NCBI GenBank assembly: GCA_002270565.1 | Contig: NQMI01000024.1 | Location: forward strand, 1-64,000 | DNA: 64,000 nucleotides | From: Stenocarpella maydis | Lineage: Eukaryota > Ascomycota > Sordariomycetes > Diaporthales > Diaporthaceae | Reading direction: 5' to 3' | Part shown: positions 12,289 through 24,821 of the stretch, piece after piece | Layout: every line of letters starts with the position of its first letter | Numbering within the stretch: the first letter of the stretch is position 1 | Program-made: the position numbers and the translations under genes | Notes under the pieces: model-generated | Told to the model about the DNA's origin: nothing | The model's input: only the letters and a program-made list of their open reading frames with translations | Databases searched by the model: none

Positions 12289-13574
12289 CACCGGTGATGG
12301 ACTCAAGGTCATGCTACTACATATGGACACAGATGGTTTTTCCACACTTGGGCGGACCCTGAGAGCCACAGGGCTGATAGCTGGGGCGTCAGACATGACA
12401 TAGTACTACACCTCTTGTCTGCCGTGGCAGCTGCCCTGAGTCCGGGAGTTGTAGAAAACCGTATATGAGTATAGTATTGCCATGGGTATTTTTTTTTTGG
12501 GGGGGGGGCTAGACCGATACTCAGGTCCATGCCATGATCACATCTTGCAGTTGCCGTGCAAGCAGCTCCGCGCTGGTCTGCACCGTGCCCTGTCTGCCTG
12601 CCTCTGCCCACGCCATCCCGAATGCCCTGGGCTGTAGTCTCGCAGTGTAAGTCTGCCTGGTATTCGGTAGTCAGCTCATTTTTGGGAGCTCATGTTTGGG
12701 AGCAGAATGTGGGTCGTGGGGTTGACGAGCTGAAGGACAGGATTCCAATGAGTGATGGATGGGTGGGGCGCGGTGGCCCGAGGAGCAAAGTAGCATCGAG
12801 GCAGTAAGCCAGTCTGCCAGTTTGGTGCCGTAAGAATGAACCGAGGGCAGCCCAGACTGATCCGAGAGACACGACGGGAAAGTGTAGTTCCCCAAGGGGC
12901 GGGGCCTGGCCCGGCTGGTGGTTCGATCTCACGAGCCGGAATGGCATGATGGCCTGGCGCTGCTGTCCAATGGCAGGTGCAGCGATATGACTTTGGGCCG
13001 CCTGTGATTGGCCGGCTGCGGAATTTGGCGAGGTTGGGGCCGGGCCTGGCCTCGGAAAGGATGGCCGGACGAGTGAGAGAGGCTCGAGGGAGGGTGGCCT
13101 GTCTTGAGCCTGCCTGCTGCAGCTGGCTACTTTTAGACTACATACATACTCTAGTGTACATAGTACCCAGGTAGGTAGTTGCGAGACCACTGTAATTAGG
13201 TAACCAGTACTAAAACTAGTATAGGTACATGGAGTACTAATGTATATACCGGAATTAGCCCACCGTACTAGGGTCCCCACATGTACCTGCCGGTGTGTGT
13301 TTCTGTGTCTGCGGGAGCATCCAAACCTGACCATGTGCATCAGATTCTCCTTTTTCCCCAGCAGCAATATTAATTCACTTGGATCCCCTCGACTCAGGAG
13401 TCGTCCATCTCCGTATCCTTTTCCTGCCGCGATACACTGCCCAACAACACAGACCATAACACCAACCGAACAAGAACGTCAAAAGCAAACCCGCAACCAC
13501 ACAGCACATCTGCAAGCACCTCTGCCGTCTTGGCTACTTTGCCCACTTGCAACCAACCACCACCACCAACAACA
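12289..13574. promoter_or_regulatory. Intergenic region, probable promoter of the 13575 gene
   Basis: No convincing gene. GC-rich stretches (about 12890-13100) are followed by A/C-rich leader-like sequence without ATG-rich structure (about 13430-13570), typical of a fungal 5' leader with CAAC repeats directly before the start codon at 13575. A T/G homopolymer pair lies at about 12490-12508. Promoter role inferred from position. Confidence 0.4.
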
Positions 13575-13829
13575 ATGTCTCCCACATACACCATGTCCGC
13601 ACACCTGTGCAAGCAGATTGCTGCTTCCTGGAAGGAGATCCGGCACCCGCTCGAGCCCGGCCAGACTCCCCCGACCCTAAACGCCCACTACCCCTCCGGC
13701 TTCCAGCGTGCCTCGTCTCCAGCCCGCTCAGACGGCGGCAAGCGTTCCATGGACAGTGACCGGAGCGACTCGCCTTCCTCCATGCTCCCGACGTCCTCAA
13801 CCTCGGGCTGGAAATGGGGCACCCGATAA
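13575..13829 (+). CDS. Small fungal protein of unknown function
   Basis: A single exon of 84 residues. The ATG is preceded by an A/C-rich leader (CAACAACA), a strong fungal initiation context. The N-terminal half contains a compact segment with CKQIAASWKEIRHP; the rest is Ser/Pro/Gly-rich and ends in SGWKWGTR. Small proteins with a Trp-rich conserved end of this kind are common in Sordariomycetes, but I cannot attach a function. There is no signal peptide or membrane segment. The case for a real gene rests on the leader context, the high-GC third positions and the isolated location; it could still be a chance frame. Confidence 0.45.
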   Translation: MSPTYTMSAHLCKQIAASWKEIRHPLEPGQTPPTLNAHYPSGFQRASSPARSDGGKRSMDSDRSDSPSSMLPTSSTSGWKWGTR

Positions 13830-16800
13830 GGCTGCTTCTCTCGCCTGAGCGAGCATGGCCTGTGGTCTGGACAGCAACCGCTCCTCTGTGTGTGTGTGTG
13901 TGCGTGCGCGCATCAAACACATGCAAGCATCACACCCACCACCAGTCCACTCACACTCTCACATATACATTACTACCCCCCACCAGTATCACCCATGCGC
14001 TACATACCACCCCTGTATCTTTGCAAGCGACACCCGATCCGACTCTCGACCCTCACAGTCGTATATCTCAGCAGCGACACCCTGATGATCAAGCAAACAA
14101 GCCACCCATTGCAACTCTGAGGACCCCATCACACACGAGTCAAGCAACACGATGCGTGTGCCTGCGCCTAGCGCGCCTTCGCAATGTTCCGCCCAATGTC
14201 GTCATCTTGCCCTTCCATTCCTCTGTTGTGCCTACGTGCCTGCCTGCCCGCCCACGAAGGGCGGCAGTACCCGACGGGCCAAGGATGACACGAGGCAAAA
14301 ATCACACCACCGAGATGACTCCCACGGCCGGGCCATAGGGCCTATTTGCCACGGCTGGCAAAATGCATCCTTCCTGCCTTCTCGTCACCTACGTGGGGGT
14401 TTTTGGGGCCCCGGGTCCCCAGCCTGAATACCACCAAAACAAAAGGCCCAACGAGGAGCCCTTTCGGGTGGGGCCGGCTTACGTGCTCTGGTGTTCTGCA
14501 CATGCTCTGGTGTTCTGCACATGCTCACTGAAATGGGGATCAACGCAGCAGGGTGAATAGGGGGGGACTGACCAAGTAGAGGTTGTCTCTGGGCATGCAA
14601 GGCGTTGGCGTTCACTGTGGCTTATGGTTGTAGTACCTGGATTGATTCTTTTTGCAACAATCATTGCCTGATTGGTTGCACACACTTTTTTTCGGCTTAA
14701 TTCCGGAATGCTGTGGTCGAGGACAAATCCGGCATCACGGGACGGGTTTAAAAGCATACCTTTTCCTTCTTCTTGATACCCTTGCGAGCAATACAACCCC
14801 CAAGTTAACCAAGAAAAATACACAATCCCGACGGCGGCGTCGCGTGTGCCCTTGCCTTACCCTGCCCTGGCCCCTGATCTGTGGACGGGTCTAGTATACT
14901 GATCTTGCCTCCTATTATTATCTGATCCGACGATAATGCCCTGATGTTCCCCACTTCCAAGTTTGGCCTGCAGGAGCGATCGCTCTGCCTTGCAGATCTA
15001 CCATGTGCAGCCCGCGCCCGCCAGGCCTCACCGAAAATCCAATGTTGCCGAGGCTCAATCTTGTCCCTGTCCGGCCCCCTCCTCCCTGCCGCGGGGAGGA
15101 GCTCCTGAGGGTCCTGCTCAGAGGGTCTGCCCTGAATGCCTGTACACCTCTTGTTGCTGGATGATTGAGGATGCTACGACGTGTTATCCCAGTAAGGCGC
15201 ATGCGCTGGACGATGACGCTGCACCGTTTGGTTTGAGATGTCCGGTTTTTCAACATTTCACTACGTTTGGCGCTTCCTGGAACCTTGTACTCCCTCAGTC
15301 CTGGATTAACAACTATCATGACTTCCTCCTCGTAGGATAGAGACCGCACAACTGCAACATAGCAGAACAAGCATCACGACCTACCAGTACCATTTTTCAT
15401 TGTCTGTTTCATTAATCCGTTGTAAACTTTGAGGTCTCATCCTCTTTTACCCAAGTGAGGGAGAAAGTAACGTCAGGCTCAATCTCAATTAGAACTCCCG
15501 TCTCTACTTGTATTGAGTCCAAGGAGTGAACATGAATACGCAGGAGGCATTCCTCATCCAGTAGCGGGCTGCAATATTCCTAACACAACGAGAGGGCTCT
15601 TATTATGAGAAGACGGGTCCGCTTCCTCAAACATATTCCCACATAGGTACGCCTCTCTATAAGACCCGGGGGGGATACTTTAACCAATCACAAAATGGCT
15701 TTCTAAAAGCACTTACTAATAGACTAACTTAAAGGAATAGGTATATATAATGGGGATCCAGTCTTGTTTTGCTTGCAAAAAGCAGACTGCCCGCACCTAT
15801 TACTCCCCACCCCCGGTCTTTAATGCGTGTAGCTTACCATCATGCCGTATCTGCTCTGCTATAGCTACCTCTGTAGCGGCCTAGCAGAGTGCATTGTTTT
15901 ACAGTGAACAGACAAATCTCAGAACGAAGCATTTATTTGCAGAAACGCCCAACTGAGAGAAGCAGAGCCGCAACGGTGTCTCGTAAGGCTTTCGTCATTG
16001 TCAGCTCCAAGGAAAGTTGTCCGAGCCCAGGAAACAACAGGCACATGAGAAGCCAAAGCGCTGAGGTTTTGCAAACCTGAGACTGTGATTTTATACCTCT
16101 ACCTACAATGTTCCGAAGGATTGCGGCGGCACCATTTCGGCCCTTGGAAAAGGACAAGACCAAAGCCAATTGTACTCGGATCTGGAAGCATCACGGAAAA
16201 GCTCAGCTCAACATTGCCCTCGGCCACTAATCGTTGAGAAGAAGGGACTCTGCGACCAGCCTCAGGTTCCGTGACATCAGGCCCAGAAGTCAACGGCACA
16301 ACCGTATAGGATATTCTGTTTTGTCCAGAAGCCTTCTCCATAACTCTTATGTTGGATTTGAGCCTGTCCTATATTATTAGCGGCCGCACTGTGTCGTCTC
16401 AGGTGCCTGGTCGTGAATAGCAGTCACCAAGCCCCGCCACGCTGGAACTTCGAACAAAGCCTGGCAGAAAGCAGTTTCCCGCAAGCCCTACCTCAGGTGC
16501 AAAGCTGAATTTAGGTTACACAAAGAACAGTGCAGTCTCTGTGAAATATTTGCTGTAGTTCTTTACTGGCTCAATAGATGGCACTTGTTATAATCGCATT
16601 CAAAGTTGCATAAAGCTTCAGGCGGTGTGAATGGTTAAGAGGGTTGGAAGCTAAGACCTAGACCTAACAATCTCGCCCTCCTCACACACGTGCATGTACG
16701 TGAAGCGGATAGTCAACAGAAATTTATTCATCTGCTGACAAGAGAGGACCAAATACTCTGCAGCCACTAACACCATTAATACTAGGCTACTTAGGAGGGC

Positions 16801-17810
16801 CTATCCAATGTCTATGTTTCAACATGTCCACTTTCTTGCAGCGGAGCCACTTTCGATGGTACCTAGTTCTTGTCATTTGACAACTTCAAGATTATATCGT
16901 AAAGGCAGCCCTGTATGCACTATTCATTTAATACAGCCTACGTATCTCGAAGTCAGCAGGGGCATCATTAAAGTAAAAAGGCTCTGCCACATACTCATTG
17001 CCAGAGACTTGTATGTAGATCTCCCTAGTATGGCTATGGTTATTGAAGTATGCCACGGCTGCACTGGTGCACAAATCAATCAAAACCACACTCACTCCTA
17101 TACAATTGGCTTCCTCGCATGGAACAACATCTATTGATGAAGACAGGTCATATTCTCTCAAGTACTAGATGTCTGAGACTGCCACACCCGCTGGCTTAGT
17201 CTGCAATTCCTTTCGCAGCCGGACCATATCCAACGCCAAACCAATATTGCTCTCAGCCTAGGCAGACTGATACAGCCCAGTGGGTGAGACCGGGTCGAGC
17301 CCCAAAGTTTTACACGAGATAATAATGACAAATGTGTGTACAAGACCATTCCGGGGGGTATGGGGGGGGGGAGGGAAAGAAAATACAACAAACAATGACG
17401 CCGTATCCGCTAGAGACAGTTTGGACTCCTTATAGTGACATTTTCCATAACGCCATGGCCCAGAAATATGCTTTTTCGCGGCGCATTTCCCACCAAAACC
17501 CCACATGAGCGCCTCAAATCTCAGGGTGCCCTTGCCCCGACCCTTTTGGTTGCCCACATTCTGTTGAGTTGTGAATTTTGTTGACCGCGAGGTGCATATT
17601 GTCTTTTTGCTTTTTTGTATAACCCGAGGCGTGGGCGTAGTAATGAGGGTGTGCGTCCTCCACCATTACTGCTGGTATTCGCCTCCCCTCTCCACTGCAT
17701 CCCAGATGGCTGCAGGGCATAGACTCTTTTCCTTATTTTCTTGGTTCCTCCTTTCGGCCCCGGCGAGATAGGCGTGTCCCGCAGCCCATCACTCGCAAAA
17801 GCTTGACAGC
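13830..17810. other. Gene-poor intergenic region
   Basis: About 4 kb without a recognised gene. It starts with a TG microsatellite (about 13885-13905), contains a 19 bp tandem duplication at 14484-14521, and has many short overlapping frames on both strands with no family motif, including a 150-codon minus-strand frame at 14918-15370. The right part (about 15400-17300) is less GC-rich and looks non-coding. Confidence 0.5.
14484..14521. repeat. 19 bp tandem duplication
   Basis: Two perfect copies of a 19 bp unit beginning TGCTCTGGTG, followed by a truncated third copy (TGCTC). Read directly. Confidence 0.85.
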
Positions 17811-18137
17811 CTAGTGCCTTGAGGATGAGGCGCTGGAGCCGCTTGACTTGCGGTAGTATCCCCTGTCTCGGAAGCCCTGGATGATGACCTTTGCTGTCTC
17901 GTAGTCATCCGGGTCGTAGGGCTTCAGGCCATATGAGAGCATGAAGTGGTGGATGTTGTCCCAGCCCCCATCCCTGATGATACGGTAGTTTGTGCGGTCG
18001 TCCTCGATCTCCTGTGCGGCCCTGTCGAGGTTGTGGTGGGCTTTTGACCTCCTCTGGCTGGAGGACCTGTGGTGGCCAGAGCCCCTGGGGCTGTGTGAGC
18101 TCGAGGACGAGGAGGTCGAGGTGGTTGAGGATGGCAT
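17811..18137 (-). CDS. Small conserved-type fungal protein with a WDN..HHFMLSYGLK core
   Basis: A single exon of 108 residues. The first 35 residues are Ser/His/Arg-rich and low in complexity. A compact core follows, about residues 38-95: a charged helix (DRAAQEIEDDRTNYR), then GGWDNIHHFMLSYGLK, then YDPDDYETAKVIIQGFRDRG. The C-terminus is Ser-rich. The alternation of helix-forming segments with the conserved-looking Trp and SYGLK turn suggests a folded domain; I recall similar small proteins in Sordariomycete genomes but no function. No signal peptide or membrane segment. It sits alone between long non-coding stretches, and its start lies just downstream of a GC-rich promoter-like stretch (18150-18900). 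Confidence 0.65.
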   Translation of the reverse strand: MPSSTTSTSSSSSSHSPRGSGHHRSSSQRRSKAHHNLDRAAQEIEDDRTNYRIIRDGGWDNIHHFMLSYGLKPYDPDDYETAKVIIQGFRDRGYYRKSSGSSASSSRH

Positions 18138-21100
18138 TGTGAGGATGGCGCAGGTCGGGGTCTAGTGCGGGTGGTTGTGATGGACCATGTGGCTGAGAGA
18201 GCTGGCAGACATGGCGGCAGGGCGAGAGGGCGAGCGGAGAGCGCGGCTCGCCCGAATTAAAAGGTGCCGTGACGGGGTGCACAGACGGAGGGGAGCTCGA
18301 AGCTGAAACAGATGACGGTTGGGCGCAAGGTTGGGACCGGAAACCATAGCTGTCTTGTATCACCCGACAGCCGAGTTATTTCAAGAGTCGCGCCCTTGTC
18401 CGCTGGAGCCTGATGCGGCAAGCTCGCACTCAGGGCGACGCCAACCTTGTTTATGACCTGCCGCTCCGCCTCGCCCGGGCGGGCGCATGAGCTCGATCCC
18501 TGCAAGCCGCGGGTGGAGCAGCTATACCACATAGGCCGTGTGGTGTAGCATGCCAGATGGTCTCGACCACGTCCAGGCTCAAACGCTGGGCCGACACACG
18601 GACAGGCCTCCCGCGAGGTGAGGTTGCATTGAGGAAACAAAACAAACCGAGCTCGGAACCCTTCCCCGGACACGCGCGCGGCGGGCTCCGGGGAGACAGC
18701 GGAGCCGTCTCGCACATACTGTGTGCTGTACGGAGCCACAGCAAGCCGCAGGGGGGGGGGGGCGCAAGACTGGGCCCATGGGCAGGCAGCTGAGACGTTG
18801 ACACCTGTCGGGGCCCCAGCACCTTCTGTCTGGCCTTGGTGTGTATATCATGCTTCGACTTTCCGTCGGGCCCTAGAGGGGTCCGACGTCTTGCAGGTCC
18901 CGCGGGTGGGCTTCCCAGTCCCGTCCATTTCGACCTGCAAGGACTCGAACCATAATTCTGGCCCTCGTTCCAGTCCTCGCCCAACCCTCAGACTCTCCGG
19001 AACCCCTTCCCCGGCCCGCGAACCACCGCGGCACTGGCGCCAGCTGGAAACCTCGTGTTTTGGACACATGGCTCAGCAGTTCCGACACCAGGCACTGTGG
19101 AGCCCGGTGGGCCAGGGCCGACACATGTGCAGTGCTCGCGCGCGCAGTTGTGCTCACAGCCGGCCGTCAGTGAGCCCTGATGCGTCTTTGCTGACTGCCT
19201 GAAACCCGTCCCAGCCTCGGCGCGACTGAGCAACAGTGCAGCCGTCGTCGTCGCCGCCGCCGTCGCCGTCGCCGACGCATGCGCACGCCCGCCAAGGGGG
19301 GTTGAGCGGCGGCACCGGCGCCTCTGGAGCCGTCCGCAGTGACCTGGGTGGCGAGGGACGTGCCAAAAACCCGAGCTTTGCGCTGCGCATGTGATTGGCA
19401 CGTCGCCGTCGCCCAGACGACGTCCGGGCACAAGTGCTCCGTCTAGCCTGGCATAATTCGGCTGGCTCGCCCTGACTCCCAACCCCGACTGCCTAGGTAA
19501 CAACAAGTCCCTCACACAGGGGAGGACATAGATGATGCGTACCCTAGTAGTAGCCAGTGAGACCATCAGAGCACACTACCTGGAACAGAACAGAATAAGA
19601 AAAGGGAAAACATTGGTGACTGCACAAGCGTCGATATATTATACCCAGGTCATACGAGAGTGGTGGCCCGGGGTCTCAGATGCACGCACCACACGGTTGT
19701 TAGCTCCCGGGCCCCGGGGGCAGAGGATCACATACCGGGCTATGACAAAAGATGAGTTGAACAAGCCAGCACTCGGATCACCAGGATCTAGCTGGTGGTC
19801 AGAGCACTAGCCAGGGCGGTACAGGAGTTCTAAAGTTAGATTTGCAGCAAATGCGAGGCACCACAACACCCGAGTCAACCTGGATCTCGTCTGGCCCGAG
19901 CTGCCGAGTTTGGTGCGTGCCGCACAGTTGCCAGTAACTATCGGGCGACTTTCTCGTCCTGATGCAGATCTCAGTTTTTAGTTGGCGGTATTGGGCGTAT
20001 CCGAGAAGATACAAGACAGTTTGCAGGGTGCCGGCAAGGTTGAAAGACGAGCTCACGGTGAAGTTTAGTCTGCTTTGCGTTTGCCTCAGCCAGCCCGGAG
20101 TTTTTGTGCAAATACCTGGTTTCATTCTTTAGTCCGATTGCAATAACACCCCCACCCCTCGGAAAAGGGCAAAAGAGGAAAAGAAAGCTGCAAGGGGGTC
20201 CCTTCATATAGTCGTAAACACTCAGCCCAGCGTTAGAATGCTACACACGCTGCCGATAGCAATAAGTTCAAAATACCTCACAGCAGTGGCGTGCTTCGAG
20301 GCGACCATAGTGTCCCCCGGGTGTAGCCCGGAGACCACCGTGAGATTCACTCAATTCGCCTCAAAGACGAGCCTGTGCCCGGCTGCCAGCCACTGCGAAT
20401 GTCAATATTCAAGACTCATGTGCCTGGTCATCTTCCTGTGCCGGCGGAACAGCACCCGCGGCAGGACTGCTGTGTTCCCAGGCCCACAAAAGACTCAAGC
20501 TCTTTTTTGGAAAAGAAATACGAACTAGATGGTAAGGACTGCTCATGTGCATTGACGCTTTCTAGCTGGGGGTGCTCTCAAGGGGACGGCCGAAAGGGCC
20601 GGGAGGAAGACCAGATTGCTGCACCATGACGTGAAGCAGGCCCTAAAACTTGGCGATAGGAATTGCGATGACTTGATCCAGGCTCCTCAAATTCAAATGG
20701 CCTGCATGTGCACCTAGGTACGCTTCTAGAGTTGTCTGTAACTTCTGAGAGAGCTTTTATGTACCTAGGTAATGGTTCGAGACCATGCTGAGTTGGCCCT
20801 GGCAAAATTTAGAGCCGAAGTGCTGAAAACGGTAGGATTGAATCCAGTTGATTGGGCAGCAAGAGAAGTGACCTGACAAAACCATGTCTAGTTCGTGGTC
20901 CCCTTTGTCTTGCTGAATCCCGCCTAATGTGCTCGCCCTCTTTGTTGGCAAACAAGGCATATGCAACAGAACCCATACCTCGTGCAGATACCCAGACCCA
21001 CAGAGAACCTGCGGCTGTAGATTGGACTTGGCAATAGGTCCAAGATCACCTTTCTGGGCTGTCGAAGTCTTGTGCTCTCCCTGATCCCTATAGTTTTACT

Positions 21101-21202
21101 AACTGCCTGGCGGGCGAGTGCCAACGCCGAACGCCACATATATTCAGTTAAGAGGGGTCACCACAAGGCAAACAAGAACCTGTACGGTGATACTCGCCCG
21201 CC
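18138..21202. other. Gene-poor intergenic region, GC-rich at its left end
   Basis: No gene recognised in 3 kb. The stretch to about 19500 is GC-rich with many overlapping frames on both strands, as expected of GC-rich non-coding DNA. A GTC/GCC-rich patch lies at 19240-19275. Poly-G runs occur at about 18752 and poly-C at 20150. The left end probably holds the promoter of the minus-strand small gene at 18137. Confidence 0.45.
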
Positions 21203-22766
21203 ATGTCCGGCCAGGGGCCCGCGCAGGCTGCCCCTCACAACCCAAGGGGCCGTCGAGCGCAACTAGAGCGGATGCAGTTTCTTCAGCAGAGACTAAACGA
21301 GATCCTGGCCTGTGACTGCCCCGAAGACTGTCGCGGGGAAGGTCGTGAACCGACTACCGAGGCCGGAGATAGCAACAGGGACAACAGCGACACCAACCCC
21401 AGTGATAATTCTCCAACGAATACGGGTGGCGCAACGGGCGGCGCGCCCGGTCCTAACTCTGCAAGTGGTCCTCAGGGAGCCCCGGGAGATAGTTCAACTG
21501 GAGATAATGCAGGCGACACAACGATTGGCAATCCAGGTGATAGTACTCCAAGTGCTCCCCATCAAGGAACCGCGGGAGGTGCTCCAGCTAGTTCAACTGG
21601 AGGTAATACGGGCGGCACGACGGGCGGTACTCCCGGCCCTACTCCTGCAAGTGGCTCGGTTCCCTCACTCAACAATTTTCCTGGACCCCCCCCCCGGTCA
21701 ACATTGATAGCTGACGGTCAGGGATAGATAGCCACCACGTCGGCAGATAGCCACCACGTCGGTGGCTATCTACCCGGACAAATAAGCCGCAGGGCAGGGG
21801 CACGCGCGAGATCCAGAGTCCTGGCCAGGGCGAGAGCGGCAAAGGCCGTCACCATGGAGCGGACCGGCGAGAAGGGTCGACTAAGCATGTCTCTCCAAGT
21901 CCACGCGGACCCGCAGGGGCACGTCTCTCGTCTCGGCTACTACGCGGACCTCTTCTTTACTCTGGACCCGGCGGCGGGAACAACTGGGCCCGAACAAGAG
22001 AGAAGGCACATTGGTTACATTTCAACCTGGCGCCTCTCCAAGGAGCCAAACCAATTCACACACGATGTACATCAGCCTTGGGTCATGGAGTGGCTGCGTG
22101 GCGAGTTGGAAGGGCCAGATGACGACTCCAAGCCGTTCAAGGAGACGATGAGGCTGCTGTATGATGAGAATGGCGCATTGCGGGCTCTCAGTGATGGATA
22201 TTTCCAGACTATCTTGAGCGATGCTGGTGACGAGCTCATGTTCATCGAAATGATGTGGATCAAGTACAAGGACGAGACAGGTGGTTTGGGGGTGAGTTAG
22301 AGTGTGGAAAGACCTTTGGAAACCGGAAAACTAACCGACCGAGTCACAGTACTCTGGCCAACACATTGCGGTACACGCCTTGGAACTGTTTTATTCACTC
22401 ATCAACAACGGGACTCTACCAGCATGGTACAACATCGACCTGCCTATCGCATTCATCTTGAGGCCAGGCATGCCTTCGGATGATGGCTTGGCAGAAATGT
22501 GGTTCAGGGAACGTCCAAGGGAGCCTGATGAGACTGAACCACGATACCATAATAGGATTGCACGTATCGTCGCGGGCGCTTTCGGGATAGAGGATCGATG
22601 CGGATATATCACAATCAGAGAATCCCCTGCCATTCTGGCACTTAGGATATCCTACCCTCGTACCCGAGCCGGTGTAATCGAATCTGTGCTTGAAGACGAA
22701 ACGGACCCTGCGGCCGAGGCAGGACAGCCTCAACCTCAGTCTGTGTTATCGACTATTAGAGGCTAG
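21203..22766 (+). CDS. Lineage-specific protein with acetyltransferase-like C-terminal domain
   Basis: My preferred model is exons 21203-21696, 21751-22291 and 22350-22766, 483 residues. The N-terminus has a basic helix (RRAQLERMQFLQQRL) and a CDCPEDC motif. Residues about 55-165 are a Gly/Ser/Thr/Pro linker with two related copies of NTGGATGGAPGP. The C-terminal 280 residues form a folded domain resembling a GNAT-like family widespread in Sordariomycetes: RLGYYADLFF, then HIGYISTWRL, then FIEMMWIKY, then HALELFYSLI. The role of that family is unknown to me. The second intron (58 bp) is well supported, with CTAAC branch and an in-phase join. The first (54 bp) is inferred because only one TAG (21725) separates two segments in the same frame. 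Without it the gene would start at ATG 21854 and encode 284 residues. Confidence 0.55.
21726..21771. repeat. 18 bp direct repeat and 11 bp hairpin
   Basis: AGATAGCCACCACGTCGG occurs twice (21726-21743 and 21745-21762). The second copy is also the left arm of a perfect 11 bp inverted repeat: AGATAGCCACC (21745-21755), a 5-base loop, then GGTGGCTATCT (21761-21771). It overlaps the stop codon and the proposed splice acceptor of the acetyltransferase-like gene. Confidence 0.85.
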
Positions 22767-22904
22767 ACTCAGATTCCCTTGTTCCCATTAAGGCTCCTGT
22801 AACACAATGATTTCACTCGCTCATCAGCAGGGAGGTTGGATCACAAGCTTGAGTCTTCGATGCAAGACCGAGCAACTAGGCAAGGGCATGCTTTCACTAT
22901 CATT

Positions 22905-24449
22905 AGATTTACTACTAGTTATTAACACTTATCTTTAGGGAGCAGATTTAACTATATTGAATAATATGCTAGTTATTACATTTTAATATATATATAGTTT
23001 TTCTACTTCTTAAAATAAAGCTAGGGAGTTTTAATTAATATATTTATTAAAATAAAAATATTTATAAGTATATAAAGTATAATAAGGCCTTTATAGATTC
23101 TAAGAATATTAAGAAGTTGTCTTAAATTTCCCTAAGTTTAAATAAGAAAGTAAGAGTTAATTAGGTTTTTATATTATAATATCTTTATATAATACTAATG
23201 AATTAAGATATTAAGAAAGATATTTAATACTATAATATCAAAACTATTATAAATTAATTATATATCCTCCTCTTAGGTATAAGGATTACTAAAGGCCTTA
23301 ATTATTTTTTAAAACTATTATTCCAGGATATAGGAAGGTATATTAAAAGAGCTATAGCCTAGCTATAAAAAGGACCGTTATCATATTACTTTAAAAGATT
23401 TCTAATTTTAAAGAATTTATCCTTCTTTTACCCTTATATTATTATTATTTATCTAATTACTACTTATATATTATAAAATTATTATTTTCAATCTTCTTTT
23501 TATTACCTTATCTTATATCTTTTATTTCCCTTCTTACTCTTTATTATATTAAAAGCTCCTTTTTTATTACTTATTAAAGCTTGATAGGGCATTAATAAAA
23601 TATGTTTCCTATAATCTAATTTAACCTCTTTAATGGATTATTTTTATCAATATTTACTATATAATTTAAATATAAGTTTCTTTAGCTATTATAAAAATAG
23701 TAATACTTTTGGATAGGTCATGTATTGCAATATAAGTAGTAGTTTAGTGGGCATAGCCTACACAACCAGGTCAGGCATATATAGTATAGAATGGTTGCTT
23801 AGTCATCCAACTTAGTCAGCAACCACTTATTGCTACTATAGTACTAACTATAATAGTAGCCTATTAGTATATCATACATACTACTATTACTATACTAGCA
23901 GTCTTTTGTTTTTAACTAATCCTTCCTTCTAAGTAATTATAAAAAGTTTCCTAGGCATAAGGTTAAACTTATACTCTTATAATATTAAAGAAGTATAAAT
24001 AGTTGCTATATATAGCCCTAAAGTTATTATTTCTATACTTCTTTTAACTTCTTATTATCTATATTATTAGGTATATTACCTATATTATTATATTAAGTAC
24101 CTATAAAATTTAATATAAAAAAGGCCTAGTATATTATAATTATTTAAGCTTATAATAGAAGTTTTCTACTTAGGATTATTAACTTTAATATAATATAATG
24201 CTATTATTATATAAATTATTTAAAAATAATAACTTTTATTTTTTTAATTATAACTTTTAGTATTTAAGTATTTTAAAAGAAATATATATTAAAGACTTAT
24301 ATTTTCTTTATTTAAAAGCTGTAGATTAAATAAGGATTTCCTAAACCCTGGACTAAGTATTCTTTTAGACCTAGATTGCCTTAAACTTAGACCTCTAGCC
24401 TATATTATATTAATTAATTATTAATTATTATATATAGCTTTAATAACTA
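22905..24449. repeat. AT-rich, RIP-like degenerate tract
   Basis: About 1.5 kb of strongly AT-rich sequence dominated by TA/AT steps and almost devoid of CG dinucleotides, in sharp contrast to the GC-moderate flanks. No open frame survives. The composition fits ancient repeat sequence saturated by RIP; the original element cannot be recognised by eye. The tract stops at the left terminal repeat of the Pogo-type element. Confidence 0.75.
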
Positions 24450-24493
24450 AGTTAAAGGGCCTACATTCGGACCACCCCCTGATTTGGACTACC
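24450..24493 (+). repeat. Left terminal inverted repeat of the Pogo-type element
   Basis: 44 bp that match the reverse complement of 26263-26306 at 40 positions; the four mismatches are all C-to-T in this copy. Preceded by the TA target duplication. Confidence 0.88.
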
Positions 24494-24821
24494 TGCCAAG
24501 ACCACTACCACCATATACACCTCTTCATTCTAACTTATCTTCCTTGTCGCCATCGCCTACCACAATGCAGGAAGCTATATCTATGGTATTTTTAGACCCT
24601 CTGGATGCATCTATACTATCATCAAGCTCGCTGGCCTTAATCTTAGCCCTCCATATATGCTTGATTTATATGAATGTGGAGTTGAGGCTGGTTTCAACCC
24701 TCCTCCTCTTTTAAGGTACTATAGCCTCTAATTTGTTTTTAAGAGCCTGGTTTTCTCTCATAAGCATTGCCACTTCCCACTCTTTCTCATCATATGCTTT
24801 TTATACCTTCCTAAAGAGGAC

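Noticed and set aside
12890..12945. GGTTCGATC resembling a tRNA B box
   Set aside because: No A box upstream, no pairing acceptor stem and a weak T stem.
18930..18960. GGACTCGAACC on the plus strand, a reverse-strand tRNA B-box-like sequence
   Set aside because: The T stem does not pair and no cloverleaf can be drawn around it.
18138..19566. Several overlapping minus-strand frames of 150-190 codons
   Set aside because: GC-rich DNA with frames on both strands, Arg/Pro/Ala-biased composition and no motif.
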